DNA from: an uncultured Bacteroidales bacterium
Lineage (GTDB): Bacteria > Bacteroidota > Bacteroidia > Bacteroidales > Paludibacteraceae
DNA: 54,327 nt
Direction: 5' to 3'
NCBI GenBank assembly: GCA_902799185.1
Contig: CADBZO010000008.1
Span: 1-54,327 of the forward strand
In this document: positions 16,999 through 24,411 of the stretch, in pieces
Numbering within the stretch: position 1 is the first letter of the stretch
Layout of the letters: the number at the start of each line of letters is the position of its first letter
Program-made: the position numbers and the translations under genes
Notes under the pieces: generated by a model
Seen by the model: only the letters and a program-made list of their open reading frames with translations
The model's database searches: none
Told to the model about the DNA's origin: nothing

Positions 16999-17571
16999 TT
17001 GAGAGGTCATTGGACACATAGTATCGTAGCGGGCAGCCTGGTGTTGCTCGCTACGCTTTTGCTCTCTTGCAGTCTGCGCCCCAAGCGGGTGGGGAAGATG
17101 GATATAGGTCTGGCGCGTGAGCAACTGCCTATCCTCACGACCGACACGGTCTCCACGCTTATCTCGGACTCGGGTATCACGCGTTACCGCATCGAGGCGG
17201 CGCAGTGGCTCGTCTATGACAAGACCGACACACCCTACCAGGAGTTCCCCAAGGGGATTTATCTGGAGCAGTTCAACGAGAATCTGGAGGTGCAGGCCTC
17301 GCTGCGGTCCGAGTACGCCCACTATAACGAAAACACACAGGTGTGGACGCTCCGGGGACACGTACACGCGCTGAACCTGGAGGGAGAGCAGTTCGACACG
17401 CCGGAACTGATGTGGGACCAGAAGACCCACCGCGTCTATTCCGACTCCGCGATACACATCACCCGCGAGAAAAGTATCATCGAGGGCGTGGGATTCGACT
17501 CCAACGAGCAGATGACCAAATATACGATCCTCAACCCTACGGGAATCTTCCCCGTGGATGAGGACGAATAA
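16999..17571 (+). CDS. lptC: LPS export protein LptC-like lipoprotein
   Basis: 190 residues; the start is TTG at 16999, three nt after the TPR gene's stop. The N-terminus has a hydrophobic segment and a lipobox-like LLLSC (about residue 24). The body matches the LptC/DUF1239 pattern: SGITRYRIEAAQW, then EYAHYNENTQVWTLRGHVHA (beta-jellyroll strands) and a C-terminal GVGFDSNEQMTKYTI. LptC hands lipopolysaccharide from the inner-membrane LptBFG transporter to the periplasmic bridge. Here it would be a lipoprotein or membrane-anchored. The gene stop (TAA) is the first part of a repeat array. Confidence 0.82.
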   Translation: MRGHWTHSIVAGSLVLLATLLLSCSLRPKRVGKMDIGLAREQLPILTTDTVSTLISDSGITRYRIEAAQWLVYDKTDTPYQEFPKGIYLEQFNENLEVQASLRSEYAHYNENTQVWTLRGHVHALNLEGEQFDTPELMWDQKTHRVYSDSAIHITREKSIIEGVGFDSNEQMTKYTILNPTGIFPVDEDE

Positions 17572-17610
17572 ATGACAAAATGGTAAATGACCAAATAGTA
17601 AATAGTTTTA
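17569..17610. repeat. 7/8-nt AAAT-type array between lptC and fabG
   Basis: AAAT recurs every 7-8 nt (units TAAATGA, CAAAATG, GTAAATG, ACCAAAT, AGTAAAT). It starts in the lptC stop codon and ends at the fabG ATG. It is very similar to the in-frame array inside the M20 peptidase gene (22064-22107). Confidence 0.75.
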
Positions 17611-18350
17611 TGTTATTAGAGAATAAAGTGGCCTTGATCACGGGAGCAGCCCGCGGGATAGGCAAGCAGATAGCACTCGCTTTTGCGAAAGAAGGCTGTA
17701 ATATCGCGTTCACCGATCTGGAACTGAACGACGCTTGTATAGAGACCAGCAACGAACTCAAAGCACTGGGTGTGAAGGTGCAGGCTTACGCTTCCGACGC
17801 CTCCAATTTCGAGGCGGCACACGCCGTGGTGGACGATGTGATGAAGGATTTCGGACGCATCGACATCCTCGTCAACAACGCCGGTATCACGCGCGACACG
17901 CTTCTCATGCGGATGACCGAGCAGCAGTGGGATCTGGTGATGCAGGTCAACCTCAAATCGGCGTTTAACTTCACCCACGCGGTGACGCCTGTAATGATGA
18001 AGCAGCGCAGCGGTTCGATCATCTCCCTCAGTTCCGTAGTGGGAATCAACGGCAATGCCGGCCAGGCTAACTACGCCGCTTCGAAGGCAGGTATCATCGC
18101 CCTGACCAAGTCCGTAGCCAAAGAGTTAGGAGCCCGCGGCGTGCGCGCCAACGCTATTGCTCCGGGATTTATCATCACCGATATGACCAAGGCGCTCTCC
18201 GAAGAGACGCTCAAGCAGTTCGTCTCGATGATTCCGATGCGCCGCGGCGGGGAGCCGGAGGAGGTAGCCAAAGTGGCGCTCTTCCTCGCGTCCGACCTCT
18301 CCTCGTATGTCTCCGGCCAGGTCATCCAGGTCAACGGCGCCATGGCCTAA
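17610..18350 (+). CDS. fabG: 3-oxoacyl-ACP reductase
   Basis: NADPH-dependent short-chain dehydrogenase of fatty-acid elongation. I choose ATG 17610 (MLLENKVALITGAARGIG); an in-frame ATG at 17580 lies in the repeat array and adds ten unlikely residues. This gives 246 residues, the usual FabG length. The cofactor motif TGAARGIG, NNAG, the catalytic Ser in SLSSVVG and YAASK (Tyr/Lys) are present, and the end VNGAMA fits. A strong terminator follows. Confidence 0.92.
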   Translation: MLLENKVALITGAARGIGKQIALAFAKEGCNIAFTDLELNDACIETSNELKALGVKVQAYASDASNFEAAHAVVDDVMKDFGRIDILVNNAGITRDTLLMRMTEQQWDLVMQVNLKSAFNFTHAVTPVMMKQRSGSIISLSSVVGINGNAGQANYAASKAGIIALTKSVAKELGARGVRANAIAPGFIITDMTKALSEETLKQFVSMIPMRRGGEPEEVAKVALFLASDLSSYVSGQVIQVNGAMA

Positions 18351-18375
18351 GCCACGGTGAAGACTACCCTCTACG

Positions 18376-18406
18376 AAAATCCCCCGCAAGAACTGCGGGG
18401 GATTTT
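18376..18406. terminator. Bidirectional terminator between fabG and the GH13 gene
   Basis: A perfect 13-bp stem, AAAATCCCCCGCA and TGCGGGGGATTTT, with a 5-nt loop. It is flanked by T on one side and A on the other, so it can stop transcripts from both convergent genes. Confidence 0.9.
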
Positions 18407-18409
18407 CTT

Positions 18410-18437
18410 TCACCTTTCACCTTTCACCTTTCACCTT
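18410..18437. repeat. 7-nt array TCACCTT x4 at the end of the GH13 gene
   Basis: Four exact TCACCTT copies at 18410, 18417, 18424 and 18431. The last copy supplies the stop codon (TGA on the minus strand, 18431-18433) of the alpha-glucanase gene, giving the C-terminus ...ER. Confidence 0.9.
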
Positions 18438-19714
18438 TCAACTATCTCATATTTCCATGGTCCGAGTTGGAACGTCTCTCCGCTCTCCAGCGTTACGCGC
18501 TGCTCCTCGCCGCTCATGTTCATTACGGCGATTACGGTATTGCTGTGCCATTTGCCTTCTTTATGGCGCTTGCAGGCGAAGATCTTCTGATTGTCGCAAG
18601 CGATGCGCTCCATGGGGGCTCCGGCCTCCGGAGAGAAGAGCGCTTTGTTGCGGGCACGCAGACCGTTCAGCTGCTTGTACAGGTCGGCTTGCGCATAAGC
18701 GGGGTCGGTGTCAATCAGGTCTTTCTCGAAAAACTCCAGGCGGTGGTGGTTACCGCTCAGCTGACCCGTATAGATCATCGGCATTCCCGGTACTACGTAG
18801 CAGAAGGCCGCAAAGAGCTCCACGGCGTCGCCCATGCGCTCCTGCTCCGTGCCGTTCCAGCTGTTCTCGTCGTGGTTGGAGATGAAGTTCATGCGGATAG
18901 CCTCCGGACGGATGGTAGTGTCTGCTTTGGCGAAATACGCCCAGAGATCCTCTACGCCCTGTTTGCCCTGAGCTACGTCGTTCATGATGTGATGGAGCGT
19001 CCATCCGTAGTACATATCGAAGGCTGTTTCTGTCAGCTCTTGCGCTTTGTCCTCGTCCTCGGCGAGGGTGAACATATCCGGGTGGCTCTGACGGAGGTCG
19101 CCCATTGCCCAGTTCCAGAAGTCGGTCGGTACCTCGCCCGCTACATCGCAGCGGAAGCCGTCAATGCCGATTGTGTCCATCCACCAGTGCATCGCTTTGA
19201 GCATCTCTTCACGCATGTCCTGGTTGTCGTAGTTCAGCTTGGAGATGTCCGTCCAGTCGTACTGAACCATCAGGTTACCCAGACTGTCGCGGTAGTGCCA
19301 TCCTTCGTTCTTGGTCCACTCGCTGTCCGGCGCCGTGTGGTTGGCTACCCAGTCAAGGATGACCTTGAAACCCTGTTTGTGCGCCTCGGCAAGGAAGTGC
19401 TCGAAGTCGGCTCTCGTACCGAACTCCGGATTGATGGCGCAGTAGTCGATGATGGAGTAATAGCTGCCGAGCGTGCCCTTGCGGGTAATCACGCCTATCG
19501 GCTGGCACGGCATAACCCAGATGATGTCGATGCCGTTCTCGCGCAGCGCAGGCAGCAGAGCCTCGGCGGCTTGGAAAGTACCCTCCGGTGTGGCCTGGCG
19601 GGTGTTTAGTTCATAGATGGTGGCGTCGTAAGCCCATTTGGGGTGACGCATCTCCGGTTGCGAGCAACTGAGCATGGCTACGGCTGCCAGCATAAGAAAG
19701 AGTGTCTTTTTCAT
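18431..19714 (-). CDS. GH13 alpha-amylase family lipoprotein
   Basis: 427 residues. A lipoprotein signal (lipobox AMLSC at about 14-18) puts it at the cell envelope. The GH13 barrel shows VILDWVANHT (region I, about 120), GFRCDVAGEVP (region II, nucleophile Asp about 200), LAEDED (region III, acid/base Glu) and ISNHDENSW (region IV). It acts on alpha-1,4-glucans such as starch oligosaccharides; the exact product is not readable. It is 20 nt downstream of another GH13 gene and is read with it. Confidence 0.9.
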   Translation of the reverse strand: MKKTLFLMLAAVAMLSCSQPEMRHPKWAYDATIYELNTRQATPEGTFQAAEALLPALRENGIDIIWVMPCQPIGVITRKGTLGSYYSIIDYCAINPEFGTRADFEHFLAEAHKQGFKVILDWVANHTAPDSEWTKNEGWHYRDSLGNLMVQYDWTDISKLNYDNQDMREEMLKAMHWWMDTIGIDGFRCDVAGEVPTDFWNWAMGDLRQSHPDMFTLAEDEDKAQELTETAFDMYYGWTLHHIMNDVAQGKQGVEDLWAYFAKADTTIRPEAIRMNFISNHDENSWNGTEQERMGDAVELFAAFCYVVPGMPMIYTGQLSGNHHRLEFFEKDLIDTDPAYAQADLYKQLNGLRARNKALFSPEAGAPMERIACDNQKIFACKRHKEGKWHSNTVIAVMNMSGEEQRVTLESGETFQLGPWKYEIVER

Positions 19715-19734
19715 AAGTTGTCAATTATAAATGG

Positions 19735-21714
19735 TTAGTCTTCTATAATCTCATACGTGAGTTTGTCGCGGTTGATAATCACTGTTATCTTCTCGCCCAG
19801 ATAGACGCGCTGGTAGATGATCTCGTCCGGGCGGTCGATAAGCGGGATAAAATCGCCGTAGAGTAGCGGCATCGAGTGGCGGCGAAGGTGTATCAGTTCC
19901 GCTACTTTGCCGCGCAACAGCTGTTCCTGTTCGTTCAGCCCGTCGAAACGCATCATATGCCGGTTGTCGGGGTCGTTGCCGCCTACCTCGCCGTACTCGT
20001 CGCCCTGATAGATACACGGCACGCCGGGCAGGGTCATGTTCAGCACCTCCAGCAGCAGTGCGCGTTTGTACGCTTTCTCCGCGTCGCCGATGCCTACCTC
20101 GCGTGTCCAGCCTTCCTCTTTACCCTGGCTGTGGATGTCTATTGCACCGCCGGCTATGGAGGCGAAGCGGATCTGGTCATGGTTGCCGGAGATGTTGCCC
20201 ATAGTGTGGTGGGCGCCGTAGGTACGCAGCGAGGTCAGTTCGTTCTGCATCACCCGGTCCATTCCCGTGTAGCCGCATAGTGCCTCACGGCTGGTGAAAT
20301 AGACGTTGAAATCAAACTGCGCGTTCAGCATTCCGGTCTTGACATAGCTGCTGATGAGTTCCGGGCTGCCGTATGTCTCGCCGATCATCCAGATGGGTCT
20401 GCCCGGCCAGCGAGCGGCAATCTTCTGGCCTAACATCCGCCAGTAGCCCTCGGGGATATGCTTGCAAGCGTCGTGGCGGTAGCCGTCCAGGTCGTAGTTC
20501 GCCAGCCAGTATAGCGCGCTGTCCGTCATCGCTTCGCACACCTCCGGCCGCTCCAAATCAAGGGTCGGGATATGTTTGTCAAACCAGGTCGTCAGCCGTG
20601 CGTCGTCCCATAGCTCGAAGTTCCGCCGTCCGTCCGGCAGAATAGAGTCGGTGTGCCAGTCCGGGTGCGCCTGCAGCGTAGGCGAGTTGATATGCATATG
20701 GTTGGCTACGTAGTCCAGCACCACGTTCATCTCATGCGCGTGCGCGGTAGATAATAAGGTGCGCAACTCCTCCGGCGTTCCGAAACGGTCGTCCAGCTTG
20801 GTGGCGAAGATAGGCCAGTAACCGTGGTAACCGCTGAATTTCGTATAGCTCTTCGACGGATCGTATTTGTTGCCGTTGGGGAAAGGGTAGAGTCCCCAAG
20901 CGTCCCAGGGGTTCTGCGTGATAGGGCTGATCCACAGGGTGTTCACGCCCAGCGAATCGAAATAGCCCTCTTCGATCTTCGCCGTGATACCGGCCAAGTC
21001 GCCGCCTTGGTAATCTACGATGTCGAGCACCTCCTCGCTGTTCATCTTCCAGTCATTGGCGGCGTTGCCGTTATGGAAACGGTCGATGAGCACGGAGTAG
21101 AGCACTTGTGCCTGCTGGTCGTGGCGGTTGAGCTGCGGGGCGTCGGTCACGATCTTGCCGTCCTGCAACGGCAGCAGCAGATCGTTATAGAGGTAGTTGT
21201 CATCCTCGGCAAACACGCGCAGCCACGCTCTGCCTTGCGCGCAAGTTTGTATCTCCGGCACCAAAGAGAGATCCAGCACCCAGTCGTTCTCGCCCGTCTG
21301 TAGCCAGTAGGCGGGGTCGATCATCATGTTTTGGATATATGCCGTGAGATGCGGGTTCGTGGCGCTGTCGTAGAAACCGACGTGCAGCCGGTCGTTCTCG
21401 TATGCCGTAGAGATAAGCGCCTGACGAACCGGCTTGTGCGGCAGAACAGGTATCTCAAAATGATGCGCTTCGTCCTCGTAGCGCAGGAAACCGAGATAAC
21501 CGCCGTTGATGACTTCCCTCTCCGGCTCATAGAGCTCTTTACCCGCGCCGAAGAAAGCCGGCACATAGTCCGTTACCATAATACGCATCGTGTCGCTCGT
21601 CATACGTACGGGCATAATAGGATCTGAAAGGGCGATCTTCTGAACGTCGCTCTCGCTTTGCCGGCAACCGGTCAGACAAAGAAGAAGGGAGATAAAAAAG
21701 AATACTTTTTTCAT
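19735..21714 (-). CDS. GH13 neopullulanase/alpha-amylase-like lipoprotein
   Basis: 659 residues. The signal has a lipobox, LCLTGC (about 12-17). An N-terminal beta-rich domain of about 200 residues precedes the barrel. GH13 regions are visible: VVLDYVANHM (I), DGYRHDACKHIP (II, nucleophile Asp), WMIGETYG (III, acid/base Glu) and ISGNHDQIRF (IV). The domain order fits cyclomaltodextrinase/neopullulanase-type enzymes. It is the first gene of a two-gene glucan-degradation operon with the downstream GH13 gene; no SusC/SusD pair is present in the window. Confidence 0.9.
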   Translation of the reverse strand: MKKVFFFISLLLCLTGCRQSESDVQKIALSDPIMPVRMTSDTMRIMVTDYVPAFFGAGKELYEPEREVINGGYLGFLRYEDEAHHFEIPVLPHKPVRQALISTAYENDRLHVGFYDSATNPHLTAYIQNMMIDPAYWLQTGENDWVLDLSLVPEIQTCAQGRAWLRVFAEDDNYLYNDLLLPLQDGKIVTDAPQLNRHDQQAQVLYSVLIDRFHNGNAANDWKMNSEEVLDIVDYQGGDLAGITAKIEEGYFDSLGVNTLWISPITQNPWDAWGLYPFPNGNKYDPSKSYTKFSGYHGYWPIFATKLDDRFGTPEELRTLLSTAHAHEMNVVLDYVANHMHINSPTLQAHPDWHTDSILPDGRRNFELWDDARLTTWFDKHIPTLDLERPEVCEAMTDSALYWLANYDLDGYRHDACKHIPEGYWRMLGQKIAARWPGRPIWMIGETYGSPELISSYVKTGMLNAQFDFNVYFTSREALCGYTGMDRVMQNELTSLRTYGAHHTMGNISGNHDQIRFASIAGGAIDIHSQGKEEGWTREVGIGDAEKAYKRALLLEVLNMTLPGVPCIYQGDEYGEVGGNDPDNRHMMRFDGLNEQEQLLRGKVAELIHLRRHSMPLLYGDFIPLIDRPDEIIYQRVYLGEKITVIINRDKLTYEIIED

Positions 21715-21734
21715 GGTTTGTGTGATTTATGGCG

Positions 21735-21766
21735 CAAAGGTACAAAAAAATTTGCATATGTGCAAA
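21735..21766 (-). promoter_or_regulatory. Promoter of the GH13 operon (shares its -33 with the opposite promoter)
   Basis: Minus strand: TTTGCACATATG (-33, starting 21766) and TACCTTTG (-7, 21742-21735), 24-nt spacing. The -33 element overlaps that of the plus-strand promoter. Confidence 0.85.
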
Positions 21767-21782
21767 AAAAAGTGTAAATTTG
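21751..21782 (+). promoter_or_regulatory. Promoter of the M20 peptidase gene
   Basis: TTTGCATATG (21751-21760), an A-tract and TAAATTTG (21775-21782), 24-nt spacing. It excludes the longer ORF start at 21713 and supports the ATG at 21821. Confidence 0.85.
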
Positions 21783-21820
21783 CAGCATTATTTGTGAAAT
21801 CCCAAATCATTTGTCCCAAT

Positions 21821-23239
21821 ATGGAATCTGTTCAGTCGTACTTGCAGGCGCATAAAGCGCGGTTCATGGAGGAGTGGGCGAGTCTCATCCGCATCCCCAG
21901 TGTCAGTTGCCAACCCGAGCACAAGGCGGATATGACCCGTTGTGCAGAGCGGTGGCGCGAACTGCTGCTCGCCGCCGGGTGCCAGAAAGCGGAGGTAATA
22001 ACCCCTTCTCAACCTTCCCCTCAAGGGAAGGAGCCCGGAAACCCCTTCGTCTATGGGGAATATAAATGCGGAAATGAGCAAATAGGAAAATGTGTAAATG
22101 AGCAAATCCCTACCGTCTTGGTTTACGCCCATTACGATGTGATGCCCGTGGAGCCGCTTGAGGCGTGGCATTCCGACCCATGGGAACCCTCCATTCGCGA
22201 CGGAAGGCTTTACGCCCGCGGTGCCGATGACGACAAAGGCCAGGCGATGATCCAGGCGAAAGCCTTTGAATATATGGTTAAGACGGGGCAACTGAAATGT
22301 AACGTCAAGTTCATCTTCGAGGGCGAAGAGGAGATCGGCTCGCCGTCCCTCGAGGCGTTCCTGCAGGACCATAAAGAGCTCCTTAAAGCGGATATTATCT
22401 TGGTTTCCGACACGTCGATGATCGGCAAGGACACCCCTTCTATTACTACCGGCCTGCGTGGACTCGCCTATTGGCAGATAGAGGTGGACGGTCCCAACCG
22501 TGACCTCCATTCCGGCCATTTCGGCGGAGCCGTCAAGAACCCCGTCAATGCCCTCTGCGAGATGATTGCAAAGGTAGTTGATGAGAACGGGCGTATCACT
22601 ATCCCCGGTTTCTACGACGACGTACTGCCTATCCCGGACGAGGAACGGGAGATGATTGCGCAGATACCTTTCTCCCAAGAGAAATACAACGCTGCCATAG
22701 ACGTCGATGATGTCTTCGGCGAAACCGGTTACAGCACGCTGGAGCGTAACTCCTGCCGCCCGTCGTTCGATGTGTGCGGTATATGGGGCGGTTATACGGG
22801 CGAAGGCTCTAAGACGGTACTGCCAAGCAAGGCTTTTGCCAAAGTGTCCTGCCGTCTGGTGGCGAACCAGGACCACGAGAAGATCTCGCGCGCCTTTGTG
22901 GATTATATGCAATCCATCGCCCCGCAGGGCGTACGCGTCACGGTCACGCCTATGCACGGAGGTCAGGGATACGTCTGCCCGATAGACATACCGGCATACA
23001 AAGCCGCGGAGAAAGGTTTTGAGATGGCCTTTGGCAAACGTCCTTTGGCAGCACGCCGCGGAGGATCGATACCTATCATTGCCGCCTTTGAGCAGATCCT
23101 CGGCTGCAAAACCATCCTCATGGGCTTCGGCCTGGAGCAGAACGCCATCCACTCGCCCAACGAGTCCATGGACCTCGAGGTCTGGGAGAAAGGCATCATC
23201 GCCGTCACCGGGTTCTACCAATCCTACGCCGCGCATTAA
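21821..23239 (+). CDS. M20 family dipeptidase
   Basis: Di-zinc cytosolic peptidase of the PepV/carnosinase type, 472 residues from ATG 21821. Metal-binding blocks are YAHYDVMP (about residue 106), GADDDKGQ (about 135) and FEGEEEIGSPS (about 167), with HSPNES near the C-terminus. Two repeat-derived stretches lie side by side before the first metal ligand: a GC-rich palindrome (residues about 61-76, TPSQPSPQGKEPG) and an 8-nt AAAT array (about 82-96, Asn-Glu-Gln-Ile repeated). Both keep the frame. The substrate is unknown. Confidence 0.92.
   Translation: MESVQSYLQAHKARFMEEWASLIRIPSVSCQPEHKADMTRCAERWRELLLAAGCQKAEVITPSQPSPQGKEPGNPFVYGEYKCGNEQIGKCVNEQIPTVLVYAHYDVMPVEPLEAWHSDPWEPSIRDGRLYARGADDDKGQAMIQAKAFEYMVKTGQLKCNVKFIFEGEEEIGSPSLEAFLQDHKELLKADIILVSDTSMIGKDTPSITTGLRGLAYWQIEVDGPNRDLHSGHFGGAVKNPVNALCEMIAKVVDENGRITIPGFYDDVLPIPDEEREMIAQIPFSQEKYNAAIDVDDVFGETGYSTLERNSCRPSFDVCGIWGGYTGEGSKTVLPSKAFAKVSCRLVANQDHEKISRAFVDYMQSIAPQGVRVTVTPMHGGQGYVCPIDIPAYKAAEKGFEMAFGKRPLAARRGGSIPIIAAFEQILGCKTILMGFGLEQNAIHSPNESMDLEVWEKGIIAVTGFYQSYAAH
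22013..22031. repeat. GC-rich palindrome inside the M20 peptidase gene
   Basis: CCTTCCC, loop CTCAA, GGGAAGG, flanked by ACCCCTT and ACCCCTT. Same family as the palindromes in fbp, in the beta-CASP gene and in the 45144-45188 spacer. Confidence 0.75.
22064..22107. repeat. 8-nt AAAT array inside the M20 peptidase gene
   Basis: AAATGCGG, AAATGAGC, AAATAGGA, AAATGTGT, AAATGAGC, AAAT in register. It encodes two copies of an Asn-Glu-Gln-Ile-like motif. It is close in sequence to the spacer array before fabG (17569-17610). Confidence 0.8.
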
Positions 23240-23253
23240 AGCGCGGCTTTTTT
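23228..23253 (+). terminator. Terminator of the M20 peptidase gene
   Basis: GCCGCGC, loop ATTAAA, GCGCGGC followed by six T. The stop codon (23237-23239) lies in the loop. Confidence 0.9.
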
Positions 23254-23294
23254 ATCGTGCAATTTTGTTTTTTTTGCATTTCCGCACCCTAAAA

Positions 23295-23326
23295 TTTGCG
23301 TATATCAAAAAAAAGCAGTACCTTTG
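23295..23326 (+). promoter_or_regulatory. Promoter of the putative non-coding RNA
   Basis: TTTGCGTATATC (-33, from 23295), an A-tract, and TACCTTTG (-7, 23319-23326); 24-nt spacing. Expected start about 23332. No convincing protein gene follows for 700 bp. Confidence 0.85.
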
Positions 23327-23667
23327 CACCCGCAAAGGTGTTTCGGGTATGCCCGACATAGACCAAGTGTGGTTTATAAAAGCGCTTTTGCATGGCAGTC
23401 CCGCGCTTGGGTGTCTGCGTAGATACGCGAGGGTGGGATTGCAGACATATTATAAAGGCGTTTGCTAACGCTTGTTTTTGACCTCTTGAAACCTGAGAAA
23501 TTTCAATTTTAGTCTTCGAAAACAAGGCAGTGGTAGATGCCTGCGAGGTGTATTTATACGCCCGCGTGTACCTTGATATTAGGTACGCGCGTGTGTACAC
23601 ATATATACACGGCGTGGGTTTCTGCATTGCTTATTCGAGACTATAGGTTTTCTCAGGACCTCAAGAG

Positions 23668-23701
23668 GCGGATAAGCAAGAGAAAGAGATCCGCGTTTTT
23701 T
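23668..23701 (+). terminator. Terminator after the 190-nt RNA rod
   Basis: GCGGAT (23668-23673) pairs with ATCCGC (23689-23694) across a 15-nt loop, followed by G and six T. Confidence 0.7.
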
Positions 23702-23737
23702 GATGTCCGAAACGGAATACCTGTTTTCACTCCATTT

Positions 23738-23792
23738 CCCATCTTGACAACGATCCGGTGAGCGCCGGAGAACTGTTAAGATGGGCTTTTTT
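23738..23792 (+). terminator. Final terminator of the RNA locus
   Basis: An 11-bp stem, CCCATCTTGAC with GTTAAGATGGG (one G-U pair), encloses a smaller TCCGG/CCGGA hairpin and is followed by C and six T. Confidence 0.85.
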
Positions 23793-23884
23793 GTATAATT
23801 GTCTTTAATTGTTGACTAAAATAATTTTTGAATCATTTTGGGTAATTTTTGACCAAGAAGAAAATAATGTTTTTTTAGGTTTAT

Positions 23885-24003
23885 GGCTTTGAGTGCTTTA
23901 CCCGTAAGGGTGTGGAATTTCGGGATAGAACTATCTGGAAGCTCGCTTACAAGTAGTTTTAGCACGAAATAACACAAAGCACGTAGTGCAAAAGCACTCA
24001 AAG
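23885..24003. mobile_element. MITE-like 119-bp element with 13-bp inverted ends
   Basis: Perfect 13-bp inverted repeats CTTTGAGTGCTTT (23887-23899) and AAAGCACTCAAAG (23991-24003). The 7-mer GGTTTAT occurs directly outside both ends (23878-23884 and 24004-24010), like a target-site duplication. The interior has small hairpins (CCCGTAAGGG, GATAG-AA-CTATC, GCAC-GTA-GTGC) and no transposase. A 61-codon minus-strand ORF (23816-24001) runs through it and is not convincing. It could instead be a structured leader of the gene at 24040. Confidence 0.5.
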
Positions 24004-24039
24004 GGTTTATCTATGTTTTTGTTAAAAAAATAGAATAGC

Positions 24040-24411
24040 ATGAAACCGCAACAGAGTTTGATCAGACGACGGAAGACCTACCGTGATGAGGAAGGTGTAG
24101 TGGTTGGTTATGGCGCAGAAGAAGTCTATTTTGTAGCCAAGCCCCGCGACTACGAGACGCACCCTTTGCGTGAGGGCGAGGTGCGCAACACTTCTATCTT
24201 CCACCGTTCCATGACAATGGCATTGGAAGAACTCTCCGACCCTGTCCGCAAAGCCGAATGGAGCAAAAAGTGGCATGCTCAACTCAACGAGCCGGAGCCG
24301 GACGCACCTATTGAGCGTAAGACAGGCAAAAGACATATCTATCTGCGTTTGGACAGATATGTGCAGTCCGTCATTCAAAGGCAGCTGAGGAAAGGGGAAT
24401 ATACGGATTAG
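24040..24411 (+). CDS. Hypothetical protein, 123 residues
   Basis: Not recognised. A soluble, charged protein with no signal or membrane segment. YFVAKPRDYETHPLREGEVRN in the middle (split around residue 30-50) and the C-terminal YLRLDRYVQSVIQRQLRK look like conserved blocks, and codon use matches the flanking genes, so I take it as real. It stands alone between the MITE-like element and the ATPase. No promoter of the usual type is visible upstream. The composition suggests a small DNA- or phage-related accessory protein, but this is only a guess. Confidence 0.6.
   Translation: MKPQQSLIRRRKTYRDEEGVVVGYGAEEVYFVAKPRDYETHPLREGEVRNTSIFHRSMTMALEELSDPVRKAEWSKKWHAQLNEPEPDAPIERKTGKRHIYLRLDRYVQSVIQRQLRKGEYTD

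Larger units (their letters stand above)
23332..23792 (+). ncRNA. Structured non-coding RNA(s), family not identified
   Basis: One promoter is followed by about 460 nt of strongly folding sequence with three terminator-like hairpins. Module 1 (to 23479): stem GCAGTCCC/GGGATTGC (23395-23402 with 23435-23442), inner hairpin GCGT-AGAT-ACGC, then GCGTT-TGCT-AACGC and a U-run (23458-23479). Module 2: a 190-nt rod closed by CCTCTTGA/TCAAGAGG (23482 and 23661) and CCTGAGAAA/TTTCTCAGG (23492 and 23649), with TAGTCTTCGAA pairing TTCGAGACTA further in and a 10-bp tip hairpin near 23566-23590; it is followed by terminator 23668-23701. Module 3: terminator 23738-23792. The rod resembles 6S RNA in size and shape; a Bacteroidales-1-type RNA is another option. 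I see no RNase P, tmRNA or SRP RNA signature. A 39-codon ORF (23349-23468) inside module 1 is probably fortuitous. Confidence 0.65.

Noticed and set aside
15580-17457. 625-codon minus-strand ORF opposite the TPR and lptC genes
   Set aside because: It spans two genes with signal peptides and a proper operon on the plus strand; the antisense product is Val/Leu/His-rich shadow sequence.
18467-19609. 380-codon plus-strand ORF opposite the GH13 gene
   Set aside because: The minus strand has all GH13 catalytic regions; the plus frame has none.
23332-23792. RNase P RNA, tmRNA or SRP RNA
   Set aside because: The conserved cores (GAGGAAAGTCC of RNase P, the tRNA-like ends and tag codons of tmRNA, the GGAAG-type SRP loop) are absent.
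23816-24001. 61-codon minus-strand ORF
   Set aside because: It lies across the inverted-repeat element and has the composition of non-coding DNA; better explained by the element.
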